Of a DNA stretch of 64,000 nucleotides, positions 53,186 through 61,612 are shown in pieces. Origin of the DNA: Aquipseudomonas ullengensis (GTDB taxonomy: Bacteria > Pseudomonadota > Gammaproteobacteria > Pseudomonadales > Pseudomonadaceae); NCBI RefSeq assembly GCF_014174475.1, contig NZ_JACJUD010000003.1, positions 558,001-622,000 on the forward strand, in the 5' to 3' direction. Below the pieces are notes generated by a model that was not told where the DNA came from, did no database searches, and saw nothing but the letters and a program-made list of their open reading frames with translations. Each line of letters opens with the position of its first letter. Within the stretch, counting starts at the first letter, position 1. The position numbers and the translations under genes are program-made.

Positions 53186-53214
53186 TTGCCAAGGTTCGGG
53201 TCGCTGTCTAGAAT
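53186..53214 (+). promoter_or_regulatory. tRNA-Val/Asp promoter
   Basis: TTGCCA (53186-53191), 17-bp spacer, TAGAAT (53209-53214), then GCGCCCC, a G+C-rich discriminator of the stringent type. Confidence 0.7.
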
Positions 53215-53235
53215 GCGCCCCACTTCGAGAGTGAA

Positions 53236-53311
53236 GGGTGATTAGCTCAGCCGGGAGAGCATCTGCCTTACAAGCAGAGGGTCGGCGGTTCGATCCCGTC
53301 ATCACCCACCA
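53236..53311 (+). tRNA. tRNA-Val (anticodon TAC)
   Basis: 76 nt including encoded CCA (53309-53311). Acceptor GGGTGAT pairs with ATCACCC; anticodon loop CTTACAA within TCTGC/GCAGA; T-arm GGTTCGATCC. Confidence 0.97.
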
Positions 53312-53332
53312 TCTCGCTCCACGAGGTTACGC

Positions 53333-53409
53333 GCAGCGGTAGTTCAGTCGGTTAGAATACCGGCCTGTCACGCCGGGGGTCGCGGGTTCGAGTCCCGTCC
53401 GCTGCGCCA
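53333..53409 (+). tRNA. tRNA-Asp (anticodon GTC)
   Basis: 77 nt including encoded CCA. Acceptor GCAGCGG pairs with CCGCTGC; anticodon stem CCGGC..GCCGG with loop CTGTCAC; T-arm GGTTCGAGTCC. Confidence 0.97.
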
Positions 53410-53448
53410 TACATAAGCCTTGGTTAGACTGAAGACCAAGACTGGAAG

Positions 53449-53474
53449 AAACGACCGAAAGGTCGTTTTTTTTT
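53449..53474 (+). terminator. Rho-independent terminator of the tRNA operon
   Basis: AAACGACC-GAAA-GGTCGTTT followed by a T-run of about nine. Confidence 0.93.
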
Positions 53475-53638
53475 GCCCGCGATTTACCGTCGGCAATATC
53501 AGCGTGCCCATTTTCTCTCGATGACGTATGAACTAATCGCGCTTGCGTGGTTCCTACTGTGCCGTAGCCAGTGCTTGGCGCAGACTGCTAAGCTCGCGCA
53601 CTCCCCCCGGCCCATCGCGGCTATAACAAGGATCAAGC

Positions 53639-54352
53639 ATGAAACAACATCGTCTTGCGGCTGCGGTTGCTCTGGTAAGCCTGGTACTGGCTGGTTGCGA
53701 CTCGCAGACCAGCACTGTGGAGCTCAAGACTCCGGCGCAGAAAGCTTCCTATGGCATCGGCCTGAACATGGGCAAGAGCCTGTCCCGCGAAGGCATGGAC
53801 GATCTCGATCCGAAAGCTGTTGCGCTGGGTATCGAAGACGCCATGGCGAAGAAAGATCCGCAGATCAAGGACGAAGAGCTGGCTGAAGCGTTCTCCTTCC
53901 TGCAGAAGCGTTCCGAAGAGCGCATGAAGGCGCTGAACGATAAAGCGGCCGAGGCCGGCAAGAAGTTCCTCGAAGAGAATGGCAAGAAGGAAGGCGTGGT
54001 TACCACCAAGTCCGGCCTGCAATATGAAGTCGTGAAGAAAACCGACGGCGCCCAGCCGAAAGCTACCGATGTAGTGACCGTTCACTACGAAGGCAAGCTG
54101 ACTGATGGCACCGTGTTCGACAGCTCCGTTGAGCGTGGCAGCCCGATCGATCTGCCGGTCAGTGGTGTAATCCCAGGTTGGGTCGAAGGCCTGCAACTGA
54201 TGCACGTTGGCGAGAAGTACAAACTGTACATCCCGAGTGAGCTGGCCTACGGCGAGCAGAGCCCGAGCCCGACCATTCCGGCCAACTCGGTCCTGGTCTT
54301 CGATCTGGAACTGATCGCCATCAAGGATCCGGCTGCCGCTCCTGCTCAATAA
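53639..54352 (+). CDS. FKBP-type peptidyl-prolyl isomerase lipoprotein
   Basis: 237-aa prolyl isomerase with lipobox VLAGC (Cys about residue 20) and an FKBP_N helical dimerisation domain ([19 protein letters not shown] near 38). The FKBP domain begins near 135 ([22 protein letters not shown]) and ends [18 protein letters not shown] [16 protein letters not shown]. FkpA/FklB-type, active in the periplasm on the membrane. Terminator follows. Confidence 0.94.
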   Translation: MKQHRLAAAVALVSLVLAGCDSQTSTVELKTPAQKASYGIGLNMGKSLSREGMDDLDPKAVALGIEDAMAKKDPQIKDEELAEAFSFLQKRSEERMKALNDKAAEAGKKFLEENGKKEGVVTTKSGLQYEVVKKTDGAQPKATDVVTVHYEGKLTDGTVFDSSVERGSPIDLPVSGVIPGWVEGLQLMHVGEKYKLYIPSELAYGEQSPSPTIPANSVLVFDLELIAIKDPAAAPAQ

Positions 54353-54712
54353 GAGCCTGCTGCCTGATCAACAACGCCCCGCCAGTCGGGGCGTTGTCGT
54401 TTCTGCGGGCGAACCCCGGTGCGACCTGGCAGTCTGAATAGGGGTATGGACTGCGCGGGTGTTACGGTTATGCACATCGTGCGGGTTACTTGCCTTGTCC
54501 CGACTGTTACAGTTTTCCTGAGCAATGCTCGGTCAGTAAGTAGCTGATTTTTAATGTTTTTTGTTCTTGAGCAAAAAACGCCCGATCTGTTGCGGGGCCG
54601 CGTGGCGTGGGCGTTTGCCAGAGCTGTCACGACTCTGTGCACAGGGTTATCCACAGGCTTGGTGGATAACATTGGCGAGCCCAGCAGGCATGCGGCATGA
54701 CGGAGAGTTTGC
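54353..54712. other. 360-bp gap with terminator, AT-rich tract and DnaA-box palindrome
   Basis: CAACGCCCCG-CCAGT-CGGGGCGTTG (54372-54396) ends the FKBP transcript. An AT-rich stretch lies near 54535-54575 and AAACGCCC...GGGCGTTT nearby. GTTATCCAC (54646-54654) and GTGGATAAC (54662-54670) form a perfect palindrome holding a consensus DnaA box (TTATCCACA, 54647-54655). No gene seen. Confidence 0.55.
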
Positions 54713-55150
54713 ATGGCAATTCCTGAGAATATGACGCGTTACCTCGCCCTGGCGCAGCGCTTGCTCGCCGGTGGGCGATTGCCTTCATTGCTGCTGGCGG
54801 TATCTCGCAAGATGCCGCTAAAGGATGGTCGGGTCGGTCGCCTGCGCGAGGATCTCGACCTACTTCTCGGGCTGTGCGTTGCCTGGTGGCGCGGTGAATA
54901 CCGGGCGCTGGGTTCGCAGGCCCTGCTGAGCATTGTTGCCGGCCTGCTGTATTTCCTCATGCCGCTCGATGCGGTGCCGGACTGGTTGCTCGGCGTCGGG
55001 CTGCTCGATGATCTGGCCGTGCTGGCCTGGGTGCTGCGTACCTGGGATAGCGAGTTGCAGGCCTATCGTGTGTGGCGTGAACAGCAGGGCGCCCAGGCGC
55101 TGTCGCGCATCGAGAAACTCCCCGGCGAGGACGAGGTGCACCAGCGTTAG
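54713..55150 (+). CDS. YkvA/DUF1232 family membrane protein
   Basis: 145-aa protein with one hydrophobic helix region carrying the DUF1232 signature: LYFLMPLDAVPDWLLGVGLLDDLAVL near residue 80-105 (shown in two parts in the sequence). Role unknown; family members are small inner-membrane proteins. GAGAG lies upstream of the ATG. Confidence 0.87.
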   Translation: MAIPENMTRYLALAQRLLAGGRLPSLLLAVSRKMPLKDGRVGRLREDLDLLLGLCVAWWRGEYRALGSQALLSIVAGLLYFLMPLDAVPDWLLGVGLLDDLAVLAWVLRTWDSELQAYRVWREQQGAQALSRIEKLPGEDEVHQR

Positions 55151-55267
55151 GCGCTCGTTGCATGGCTGTGTAGTGGTCGTGTCCTATCCGTGGAGCAGGC
55201 TGTTAAGATGGCGTCTTGCAAGGGAGAGCGCCGTACTCAGCGGCGCTGCTGTCCACGGAGAGTAGTA

Positions 55268-55606
55268 ATGAGCGTGCAAGTGATCATGCGCGAAGGCCAG
55301 GCGGAATACGCCGTGCTGCCCTGGGCCGAGTACCAGGCGCTGCTGCAGGCTGCCGGTCGTGCGCCTGCGACCCTGGCGGTTGCTCCAGCGGCTGCCAATA
55401 CCGCGACTGCGACTGCGCCGTCTCTAAGTGAGTTGAGCGCACTGCGTGAAGCGCGCGGCATGGCCCAGGCCGACCTGGCCCGGGCAGTGGGCATCAGCCC
55501 GCACTACCTGAACATGATCGAGAGCGGCGAGCGCGAGCCGGATGCGGCGATTCGCCGTTCCCTGGCGTTCACCCTCGGCATCGATGGTTGGGAGCAAGAC
55601 TCTTGA
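55268..55606 (+). CDS. Xre-type HTH protein with antitoxin-like N-terminus
   Basis: 112-aa protein. Residues 1-30 (VIMREGQAEYAVLPWAEYQ) look like the N-terminal part of type II antitoxins, followed by an Ala/Thr-rich linker and an Xre HTH (LREARGMAQADLARAVGIS, then HYLNMIESGEREPD, from about 60 to 98). GGAGAG fixes the ATG at 55268. The next gene begins by TTGA overlap. DNA-binding regulator is likely; antitoxin is only a possibility. Confidence 0.8.
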   Translation: MSVQVIMREGQAEYAVLPWAEYQALLQAAGRAPATLAVAPAAANTATATAPSLSELSALREARGMAQADLARAVGISPHYLNMIESGEREPDAAIRRSLAFTLGIDGWEQDS

Positions 55607-55968
55607 GTGTGCGCATCCATCGCCAGCACTGGCAGGCCCTGCTCACCGAGCTGGAAGATGCCCGCCGTCAACGTCACCTATTGACCTATCGGGCTCTGGT
55701 CGAGCGCCTGCAGTTGCCGACCCCGGCCATGCAGACCCTGACCGCTGCCCTGGAGCACCTGGCCGCACTGGATGCCAAAGGCGAACGGCCCCTGCGCAGT
55801 GCGTTGGTGATCAGCCAGGGCGCCAGTCGCCTGCCGCGTACCGGGTTCTTCGAATGCGCCACTCGCCTCGGGCGTTTCAGCGGCCCTTCCGATGGTATCG
55901 CCGCGGCCTCCTGGCATGCGGCAGAAGTGGCGCGAGTCTTCGAGTTCACCTACCCCGAGGAAATCTGA
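55603..55968 (+). CDS. Conserved hypothetical protein coupled to the HTH gene
   Basis: 121-aa protein read from TTG 55603, overlapping the HTH stop by 4 bp; GTG 55609 is an alternative. GGGAG lies about 10 bp upstream. Helical sequence with LTYRALVERLQLP near 30 and GASRLPRTGFFECATRLGRF near 75. No family recognised by me. Could be a partner of the HTH protein or an unrelated conserved protein. Confidence 0.65.
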   Translation: MSVRIHRQHWQALLTELEDARRQRHLLTYRALVERLQLPTPAMQTLTAALEHLAALDAKGERPLRSALVISQGASRLPRTGFFECATRLGRFSGPSDGIAAASWHAAEVARVFEFTYPEEI

Positions 55969-56448
55969 GTGCTTTGGCCGCTGCGGGCGCGCCTGGGCTA
56001 CTGGGCTGCCCGACGCATGTTTCACTGGCGCTGGCTCCTGCAGCAGCCACGTGCGTGGGCCTGGATGCAGGGACAATACGCCCGCATGGCCGCACTCGGC
56101 GACGTCTCTGCACAGAGCTTCTACGGACATATCCTGCTGTTCCGCGGCCAGGGCTTCGGCGCACGCGAGGAAGGTTTGCGCCTGCTGCGGCTGGCGGCCA
56201 GCAATGGCGAGGGCAAGGCGGCCTATCAGGTCGGCCTGGCCTGCCTGGCCGGTGATACGCGGCAGGCACCTGATGCGGCCGAGGCCGCGCGCTGGTGGGG
56301 GCTGGCCGCCGATGCCGGTCATCCGCTCGCGGCACAGCGACTGGCGACGCTCTACCGCGAGGGCGGCCCCGGCCTGGCTGCCGACAGCGTTCTCGCCGAG
56401 CGCTTTGCTCAGCGCGCGGAGACCCTGGGCTTCACGCGGAAAGACTGA
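55969..56448 (+). CDS. Sel1-repeat protein
   Basis: 159-aa protein from GTG 55969, directly after the previous stop. Sel1 units appear as GAREEGLRLLRLAASNGEGKAAYQVGL and DAAEAARWWGLAADAGHPLAAQRLATLY (about residues 62-135). The N-terminal 30 residues are basic and Trp/Arg-rich. It may be a scaffold. Its 3' end overlaps the opposite-strand EAL gene by 17 bp. Confidence 0.82.
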   Translation: MLWPLRARLGYWAARRMFHWRWLLQQPRAWAWMQGQYARMAALGDVSAQSFYGHILLFRGQGFGAREEGLRLLRLAASNGEGKAAYQVGLACLAGDTRQAPDAAEAARWWGLAADAGHPLAAQRLATLYREGGPGLAADSVLAERFAQRAETLGFTRKD

Positions 56449-58192
56449 GCGTATCGAGGATGTGCAGGCTGTAGCCCGGCACCGCCTTGGCATGGCGCTT
56501 GGCCTCCGACGCCAACCCGGCCAACTGACTGGCATCCAGCTGCGCACAGCTCTGCGGATGCAGATGCACCACACCAATCGACAGTGACAGCAGCGGAAAT
56601 TCCTCGCGCTTGCCCTGGCGGTTGTGCGCGACAAAGCAGCCGGCCTGTAGGTGTTCGTCGTGATAGAAGCGCCGGCACTGGCTCTGGAAGTCTTCCAGCA
56701 AGTGGTTGAGGCGTTTGCGCCAGTCTGTCGAACCGAGCACCAGGAGGAAGTCATCGCCGCCGATATGGCCGACGAAATCACGGCTGGGATCGACTCGCTC
56801 GTTCAGGCACTGCGCCAGGCACAGCAGCACTTCGTCGCCCTTGGCGTAGCCGTAGAGGTCGTTGAATGGCTTGAAGCTGTCGATATCCACGTAGCACACC
56901 ACGGCCTCACGCCCTTGCTGCAGCAGGCGGGTGAGGCACTGCTGGATCGGCACATTGCCGGGCAACAGAGTCAGCGGGTTGGCGTGGCGGGCCTGCTGGA
57001 TCTTGCGTTCGGTGATCAGCTTGAGTACGTCAATCACGCGGCCCAGGCCACGGTAGCGGCCGTGCTGGGTGATGATGAAGTCTTCTTCCATGCGTTGGCG
57101 CGCACGGCTGGTGAGCAGGCGGCTGACCTGTTGCAGCGACTGGCCGATGTCCACGGCGAGGAAGTCCGTGCTCATCAGCCGGCTGATCGGCTTGCGCGCG
57201 AACAGGTCGGTGGCGAATGGCTTGAGCAGCGCTTCCGACAGCGAGTAGCGATGGACGATGCCGACCGGCTGGGCCAGCTCATCGAGCACGGCCAGGGAGT
57301 TTAGGTTGGCCTGGGCCCGGAAGGCTTCCAGCACCTCGGCAGTGGCGGTGCCCTGGCTTACGGCCGGTTGCTCGTTGAGCAGCGCGCTGAGGTCGACGCT
57401 GTCTTCGCTGAGTGGGGTGGCGATGCCGTCCAGGCGCGGCAGCAGTTTGTGCGCATCCCGCGGCGGTTGTTCCAGCGGACGGCTGAGCAGGTAGCCCTGG
57501 ACCAGGTCCACACCCATCTCGATGAGTACGGCCAGTTCCTCGACCAGTTCGATGCCTTCGGCGATCACTTGCGCGCGCGAGGCCTTGGCCATTTTCAGGA
57601 TGGAGCCGACGAACTCGCGCTTGACCGCGTCGAGGTGGATGCCATCGATGAAGTGGCGATCGATCTTCACGTAGTCCGGGCGCAGTTCCGACCACAGGCG
57701 CAGGCTCGAATAGCCGGCACCGAGGTCGTCCAGGGCGATGGAGAAGCCCATGGCGCGGTAGTGGTGCAGGGCGGTGTCGAGCAGGCTGAAGTCGTCGATG
57801 GGTGCCTGCTCGGTCAACTCGATCACCACCTGATCCGGCGAGATGCCGAGGTCCTGCAGCAGCTTGAGGGTGCGCCCCGGCTGGTGGCTGGGTTCCAGCA
57901 GGGATTCCGGCGAGACGTTGAGGAACAGCTTGCCGCCCAGTTGTAGCTCGCGAAAGCGTCGGCAGGCACTCTTGCGCGCAGCCTGCTCCAGCTCGCTCAG
58001 GCGGCCGGCGTTGCGGGCCACGCTGAACAGGGCGATAGGGGCGTGCAATGGGCTGTTGGACGGGCCGCGGGTCAGCGCCTCGTAGCCGAGGATGCGTCGC
58101 TCGGAGAGCGAGACGATGGGTTGAAACAGGCTGTGCAGGTCGCCGTGAGCGAGGATCAGGCCCAATGCGCTCAACTGCTCGGTGACGGTCAT
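56432..58192 (-). CDS. EAL-CBS-GGDEF (GGDDF) c-di-GMP protein
   Basis: 586-aa cytoplasmic protein. EAL domain residues 15-250 with LGYEALTRG, NVSPESL, ELTEQ, ALDDLGAGYSSL, KIDRHFI and AEGIEL keep catalytic-type residues. A CBS pair lies at about 285-400 (LDELAQPVGIVHRYSLSEAL). The GGDEF domain carries GGDDF near 481, with Asp in place of the usual Glu, so cyclase activity is uncertain. P. aeruginosa PA3258 appears to be the counterpart. GAGAG precedes ATG 58192. Confidence 0.88.
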   Translation of the reverse strand: MTVTEQLSALGLILAHGDLHSLFQPIVSLSERRILGYEALTRGPSNSPLHAPIALFSVARNAGRLSELEQAARKSACRRFRELQLGGKLFLNVSPESLLEPSHQPGRTLKLLQDLGISPDQVVIELTEQAPIDDFSLLDTALHHYRAMGFSIALDDLGAGYSSLRLWSELRPDYVKIDRHFIDGIHLDAVKREFVGSILKMAKASRAQVIAEGIELVEELAVLIEMGVDLVQGYLLSRPLEQPPRDAHKLLPRLDGIATPLSEDSVDLSALLNEQPAVSQGTATAEVLEAFRAQANLNSLAVLDELAQPVGIVHRYSLSEALLKPFATDLFARKPISRLMSTDFLAVDIGQSLQQVSRLLTSRARQRMEEDFIITQHGRYRGLGRVIDVLKLITERKIQQARHANPLTLLPGNVPIQQCLTRLLQQGREAVVCYVDIDSFKPFNDLYGYAKGDEVLLCLAQCLNERVDPSRDFVGHIGGDDFLLVLGSTDWRKRLNHLLEDFQSQCRRFYHDEHLQAGCFVAHNRQGKREEFPLLSLSIGVVHLHPQSCAQLDASQLAGLASEAKRHAKAVPGYSLHILDTLSLSA

Positions 58193-58212
58193 GGTGGCTC
58201 TCGATAAAAACA

Positions 58213-58240
58213 AAGGGGCCGGTATTGCTACCGGCCCCTT
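58213..58240 (-). terminator. Terminator of prc
   Basis: AAGGGGCCGGTA-TTGC-TACCGGCCCCTT; read on the minus strand it is followed by TTTGTTTTT. Confidence 0.88.
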
Positions 58241-58274
58241 ATTTCACGACAGCGCTATGACGCTTTAATGACGG

Positions 58275-60353
58275 TCAGTGCTTGGCAACCGAGGTTTGCA
58301 GGCCCAGGTAGTCGAGCAGGATGTGGCCGCTCTCGCTCAGGTAGGCGTCGTCTTCCGGCTTGGTTTTCTCCGGTTCCTTGGGCACCTCGTCGTCGCTTTC
58401 TTCTTTCAGCTCTTTGAGCGGCTCCTGGCCCTTGGCGGTGCGGTTGGCGTTCTCCAGGGCCAATTGACGGGCTTCGATGCTGGCGTGCTGGGCTCGGCGC
58501 TTCTGCTCGTTGAGGCTGACGGTGGTTTCTTTCATCAGCTCCTGGGCCAGGGACAGGCGCTCGCGGGTCAGGACGAAGTCCGGATCGTTCTGGGTGCGCG
58601 CGTCGTGACGCTTGGTCAGCTCGGCCAGGAACGGCTTGTACGGGTTGTTCTCCGGGCCAATGGCCGGCTTGATGCTGTCCCACGGCATGGCTTCGGGCAG
58701 GGCGCTCTCGCCGATTTCCTTGGTGTCGACGGTATTCGGGTAGGCGATATCCGGCAGCACGCCCTGGTGTTGGGTGCTCTGCCCGGAAACCCGGTAGAAC
58801 TTGGCCAGGGTCAGTTTCAGCTCGCCATGGTTGAGCGGCTGGATGGTCTGCACGGTGCCTTTGCCGAAGGTCTGGCCGCCGAGGATCAGGGCGCGGTGGT
58901 AGTCCTGCATGGCGCCGGCGAAAATCTCTGAAGCCGAGGCGGACAGGCGATCGACCAGTACGGCCATCGGGCCGTCGTAGAGCACGCCGGGGTCTTCGTC
59001 AGCCAGCACGTCGACTTCGCCATCGCTGTTGCGCACCAGTACGGTCGGGCCCTGGTCGATGAACAGGCCGGTCAGCTCGGTGGCTTCCTGCAGGGAGCCG
59101 CCGCCGTTGTCGCGCAGATCGATGACCAGGCCGTCGACTTTCTCTTTCTTCAGCTCGCCGATCAGGCGTTTCACGTCGCGGGTGGTGCTCTTGTAGTTCG
59201 GGTCCTGGGCGCGGTACGCCTTGAAGTCCAGGTAGAAGGCCGGGACCTTGATGATGCCGAGCTTGTAGTCGTGGCCCTCGTGTTTGAGCTTGAGTACCGA
59301 CTTCTGTGCGGCCTGTTCTTCCAGCTTCACCGCTTCGCGGATGATGCTGACCACTTTGGTGGTCTGGTCGCTCGGTGCGTTGGTGGCCGGAATCACTTCC
59401 AGGCGTACCTTGGAGCCTTTCGGACCGCGAATCAGCTTGACCACTTCATCCAGGCGCCAGCCGATCACGTCGACCATTTCGCCGTCACCCTGGGCGACGC
59501 CGATGATCTTGTCCGCTGGGGCAACCTGCTTGCTCTTTTCCGCCGGGCCGGCCGGCACCAGGCGCACCACCTGAACGTACTCACTGGAGCTCTGCAGCAC
59601 TGCTCCGATGCCTTCCAGGGACAGGCTCATGTTGATGTCGAAGTTCTCCGCGCTGTCCGGAGAGAGGTAGTTGGTGTGCGGGTCGTAGGTCTGCGCGAAG
59701 GCGTTGACGTAGGCCTGGAACACGTCCTCGCCGCTGGTCTGGTCGAGACGCGAGCGCTGGTTCTTGTAGCGCTTGGTCAACAGTTCCTGGATCGCTTTGG
59801 GCTCTTTGCCGGCAATTTTCAGGCGCAGGACTTCGTCTTTCACGCGCTTGCGCCAGAGGTCGTCCAGTTCGGCGTTGTCCTTGGCCCACGAGGCTTTCTC
59901 GCGGTCCACCAGCAGGCTTTCATCGACACTGAAATCGAACTGATCGACACCCTTGTCGAGCAGGCCGAGGGAGTAGTCCAGGCGTTCCTGGGCGCGTTGC
60001 AGGTAGCGCCGGTAGATGCTGAAGCCGGGCTCCAGATCACCACCTTTGAGGAAGTCGTCGAACTTCTTCTGCCATTGGTTGAACTCGGCGATATCAGCGG
60101 CAGTGAAGTAGCTGCGCGCCGGGTCGAGCATCTTCAGGTAGCCCTCATACACCTTCACCGAGCGGGAGTCGTCCAGCGGCGGTTTGTTGTAGTGATGGCG
60201 CTTGAGCAGTTCGACCACATTGAGGCTGGCAATCACCTGCTCACGGTCGGGTTGCAGATATTCCCAGCTCTCCGGGCCCGTCTTGGCGGCAGCCGGCAAG
60301 GCCTGGAGGCCGATGAGAAGGGCGAGTGCGGTACTGGGAAGGAAACGCTGCAT
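58275..60353 (-). CDS. prc: Tail-specific C-terminal processing protease
   Basis: 692-aa periplasmic S41 protease with a signal peptide (FLPSTALALLIGLQALPAAA). A PDZ domain lies near 225-320 (LSLEGIGAVLQSSSEYVQVV region), then catalytic Ser in RLSASASEIFAGAMQDY near 465 and Lys in GQTFGKGTVQ near 490. The C-terminal DUF3340-like domain completes the family. In P. aeruginosa the homologue AlgO affects alginate through anti-sigma degradation. ATG 60353 is chosen for the signal peptide. Confidence 0.95.
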   Translation of the reverse strand: MQRFLPSTALALLIGLQALPAAAKTGPESWEYLQPDREQVIASLNVVELLKRHHYNKPPLDDSRSVKVYEGYLKMLDPARSYFTAADIAEFNQWQKKFDDFLKGGDLEPGFSIYRRYLQRAQERLDYSLGLLDKGVDQFDFSVDESLLVDREKASWAKDNAELDDLWRKRVKDEVLRLKIAGKEPKAIQELLTKRYKNQRSRLDQTSGEDVFQAYVNAFAQTYDPHTNYLSPDSAENFDINMSLSLEGIGAVLQSSSEYVQVVRLVPAGPAEKSKQVAPADKIIGVAQGDGEMVDVIGWRLDEVVKLIRGPKGSKVRLEVIPATNAPSDQTTKVVSIIREAVKLEEQAAQKSVLKLKHEGHDYKLGIIKVPAFYLDFKAYRAQDPNYKSTTRDVKRLIGELKKEKVDGLVIDLRDNGGGSLQEATELTGLFIDQGPTVLVRNSDGEVDVLADEDPGVLYDGPMAVLVDRLSASASEIFAGAMQDYHRALILGGQTFGKGTVQTIQPLNHGELKLTLAKFYRVSGQSTQHQGVLPDIAYPNTVDTKEIGESALPEAMPWDSIKPAIGPENNPYKPFLAELTKRHDARTQNDPDFVLTRERLSLAQELMKETTVSLNEQKRRAQHASIEARQLALENANRTAKGQEPLKELKEESDDEVPKEPEKTKPEDDAYLSESGHILLDYLGLQTSVAKH

Positions 60354-60590
60354 AGTGATTCGACGCGATGGCAGTTGATAACGCATATTAGGCCGTATGT
60401 TCGGGCGCCGGTTCCATGCGAGCCTGGCGGCGCTAATGCAGAAACCCGGCGGCCAGCGGTCAGCGGGAAGACGGCGTCAGTATTACAGGCCCGGGAGCAG
60501 AAAATACTGTTCCCGCCTCGGCAAAAAACTGATGCGGCTGTCTTCCCCGGGCCTTGGCGTGCCGGGGGCTCAACTCACTATGGAGGCAGC

Positions 60591-61553
60591 ATGAAGGCAT
60601 TGCAAGGCGTTGAGGGGCAGTTGGAGTGGCGTGCGGAGCCCAGTCCTGTCTGCGATGTGGGGCAGGTCCGCATTCGGGTGGCGGCGGCCGGTCTCAATCG
60701 GGCCGATCTGCTGCAGCGCAGTGGTCTGTACCCACCGCCGCCAGGTGCCAGCCAGACTCTCGGCCTGGAATGTTCCGGGGTAATCAGCGAAGTGGGCGCG
60801 GGCAGCGCCTGGCAGGTGGGTGACCGGGTGTGCAGCTTGCTCGCCGGTGGCGGCATGGCTGAGGAAGTGGTGGTCGATGCCAGCCATGTCCTGCCGGTGC
60901 CCGAGGGTGTGTCGCTGATCGAAGCGGCGGCGTTGCCCGAGGTGTATGCCACGGCCTGGCTCAACCTGTTCCAGCTGGCCGGGTTGAAACCGGGCGAGAA
61001 GGTGTTGCTGCATGCTGGCGCCAGTGGCGTGGGCTCGGCGGCGATCCAGTTGTGCAAGGCATTCGGCAACCCTTGCTGGGTCAGCGTGGGTTCGGCCGAG
61101 CGCTTGGCCTACTGCGAAGGCCTCGGTGCCCAGGGCGGAGCATTACGCGGCGAGAGCCTTGACAGCCTGCGCGACTTTGCCCCGTTCGATGTGATTCTCG
61201 ACCCGGTCGGCGCCGGCTATGCCGAGCTCAATCTGCAATTGCTGGCGCGCGATGGGCGCTGGGTGAATATCGGCCTGATGGGAGGCAGCAAGGCTCAGCT
61301 GGATATGGCCTTGCTGTTGGGCAAACGCATCCAGTTGATCGGTTCGACCCTGCGCAATCGCGATGATCAGTTCAAGGCCGATCTGCTGGCTGACCTGGCG
61401 CAGCATGTCTGGCCGCTGTTCGGTGAGGGGCGTCTTAAGCCGCAGCTTGAGCAGGCATTTGCGGCGAAAGATGCCGATGCGGCATTTGTCGCGCTGGCGA
61501 GCAACCAGGTGTCCGGCAAGCTGGTGCTGGTGATCGACGAAAGCCTGGCCTGA
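60591..61553 (+). CDS. NAD(P)H quinone oxidoreductase, PIG3 type
   Basis: 320-aa zinc-independent MDR enzyme. GLNRADLLQRSGLYPPPPGAS near 34, VCSLLAGGGMAEEVVV near 80, and the NADPH motif VLLHAGASGVGSAAIQL near 139. GGAGGC precedes ATG 60591. It probably reduces quinones. An uninterrupted reading frame of 1,320 bp upstream in the same frame is antisense to prc and is not coding. Confidence 0.93.
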   Translation: MKALQGVEGQLEWRAEPSPVCDVGQVRIRVAAAGLNRADLLQRSGLYPPPPGASQTLGLECSGVISEVGAGSAWQVGDRVCSLLAGGGMAEEVVVDASHVLPVPEGVSLIEAAALPEVYATAWLNLFQLAGLKPGEKVLLHAGASGVGSAAIQLCKAFGNPCWVSVGSAERLAYCEGLGAQGGALRGESLDSLRDFAPFDVILDPVGAGYAELNLQLLARDGRWVNIGLMGGSKAQLDMALLLGKRIQLIGSTLRNRDDQFKADLLADLAQHVWPLFGEGRLKPQLEQAFAAKDADAAFVALASNQVSGKLVLVIDESLA

Positions 61554-61566
61554 TAGGCATGCGTGC

Positions 61567-61605
61567 GCCGCTGTAGGTGCGAGCAGCGCTCGCGCCTACA
61601 GCGGC
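61567..61605. repeat. GCCGCTGTAGG palindrome (REP-type)
   Basis: GCCGCTGTAGGTGCGAGC...CGCGCCTACAGCGGC between converging genes. Confidence 0.8.
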
Positions 61606-61612
61606 GGGCAGG

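Noticed and set aside
54647..54669. Possible replication origin
   Set aside because: Only two DnaA-type boxes and no dnaA, dnaN, gyrB or rpmH genes nearby; too little for an origin call.
54346..54714. 122-codon minus-strand frame in the gap after the FKBP gene
   Set aside because: Covers a terminator and the DnaA-box palindrome, has no ribosome site, and its composition is not protein-like.
59271..60590. Long open frame on the plus strand running in frame into the quinone oxidoreductase gene
   Set aside because: It is exactly antisense to prc, whose product has a signal peptide, PDZ domain and catalytic motifs. The frame is open because of high GC; the real gene starts at 60591 with its own ribosome site.
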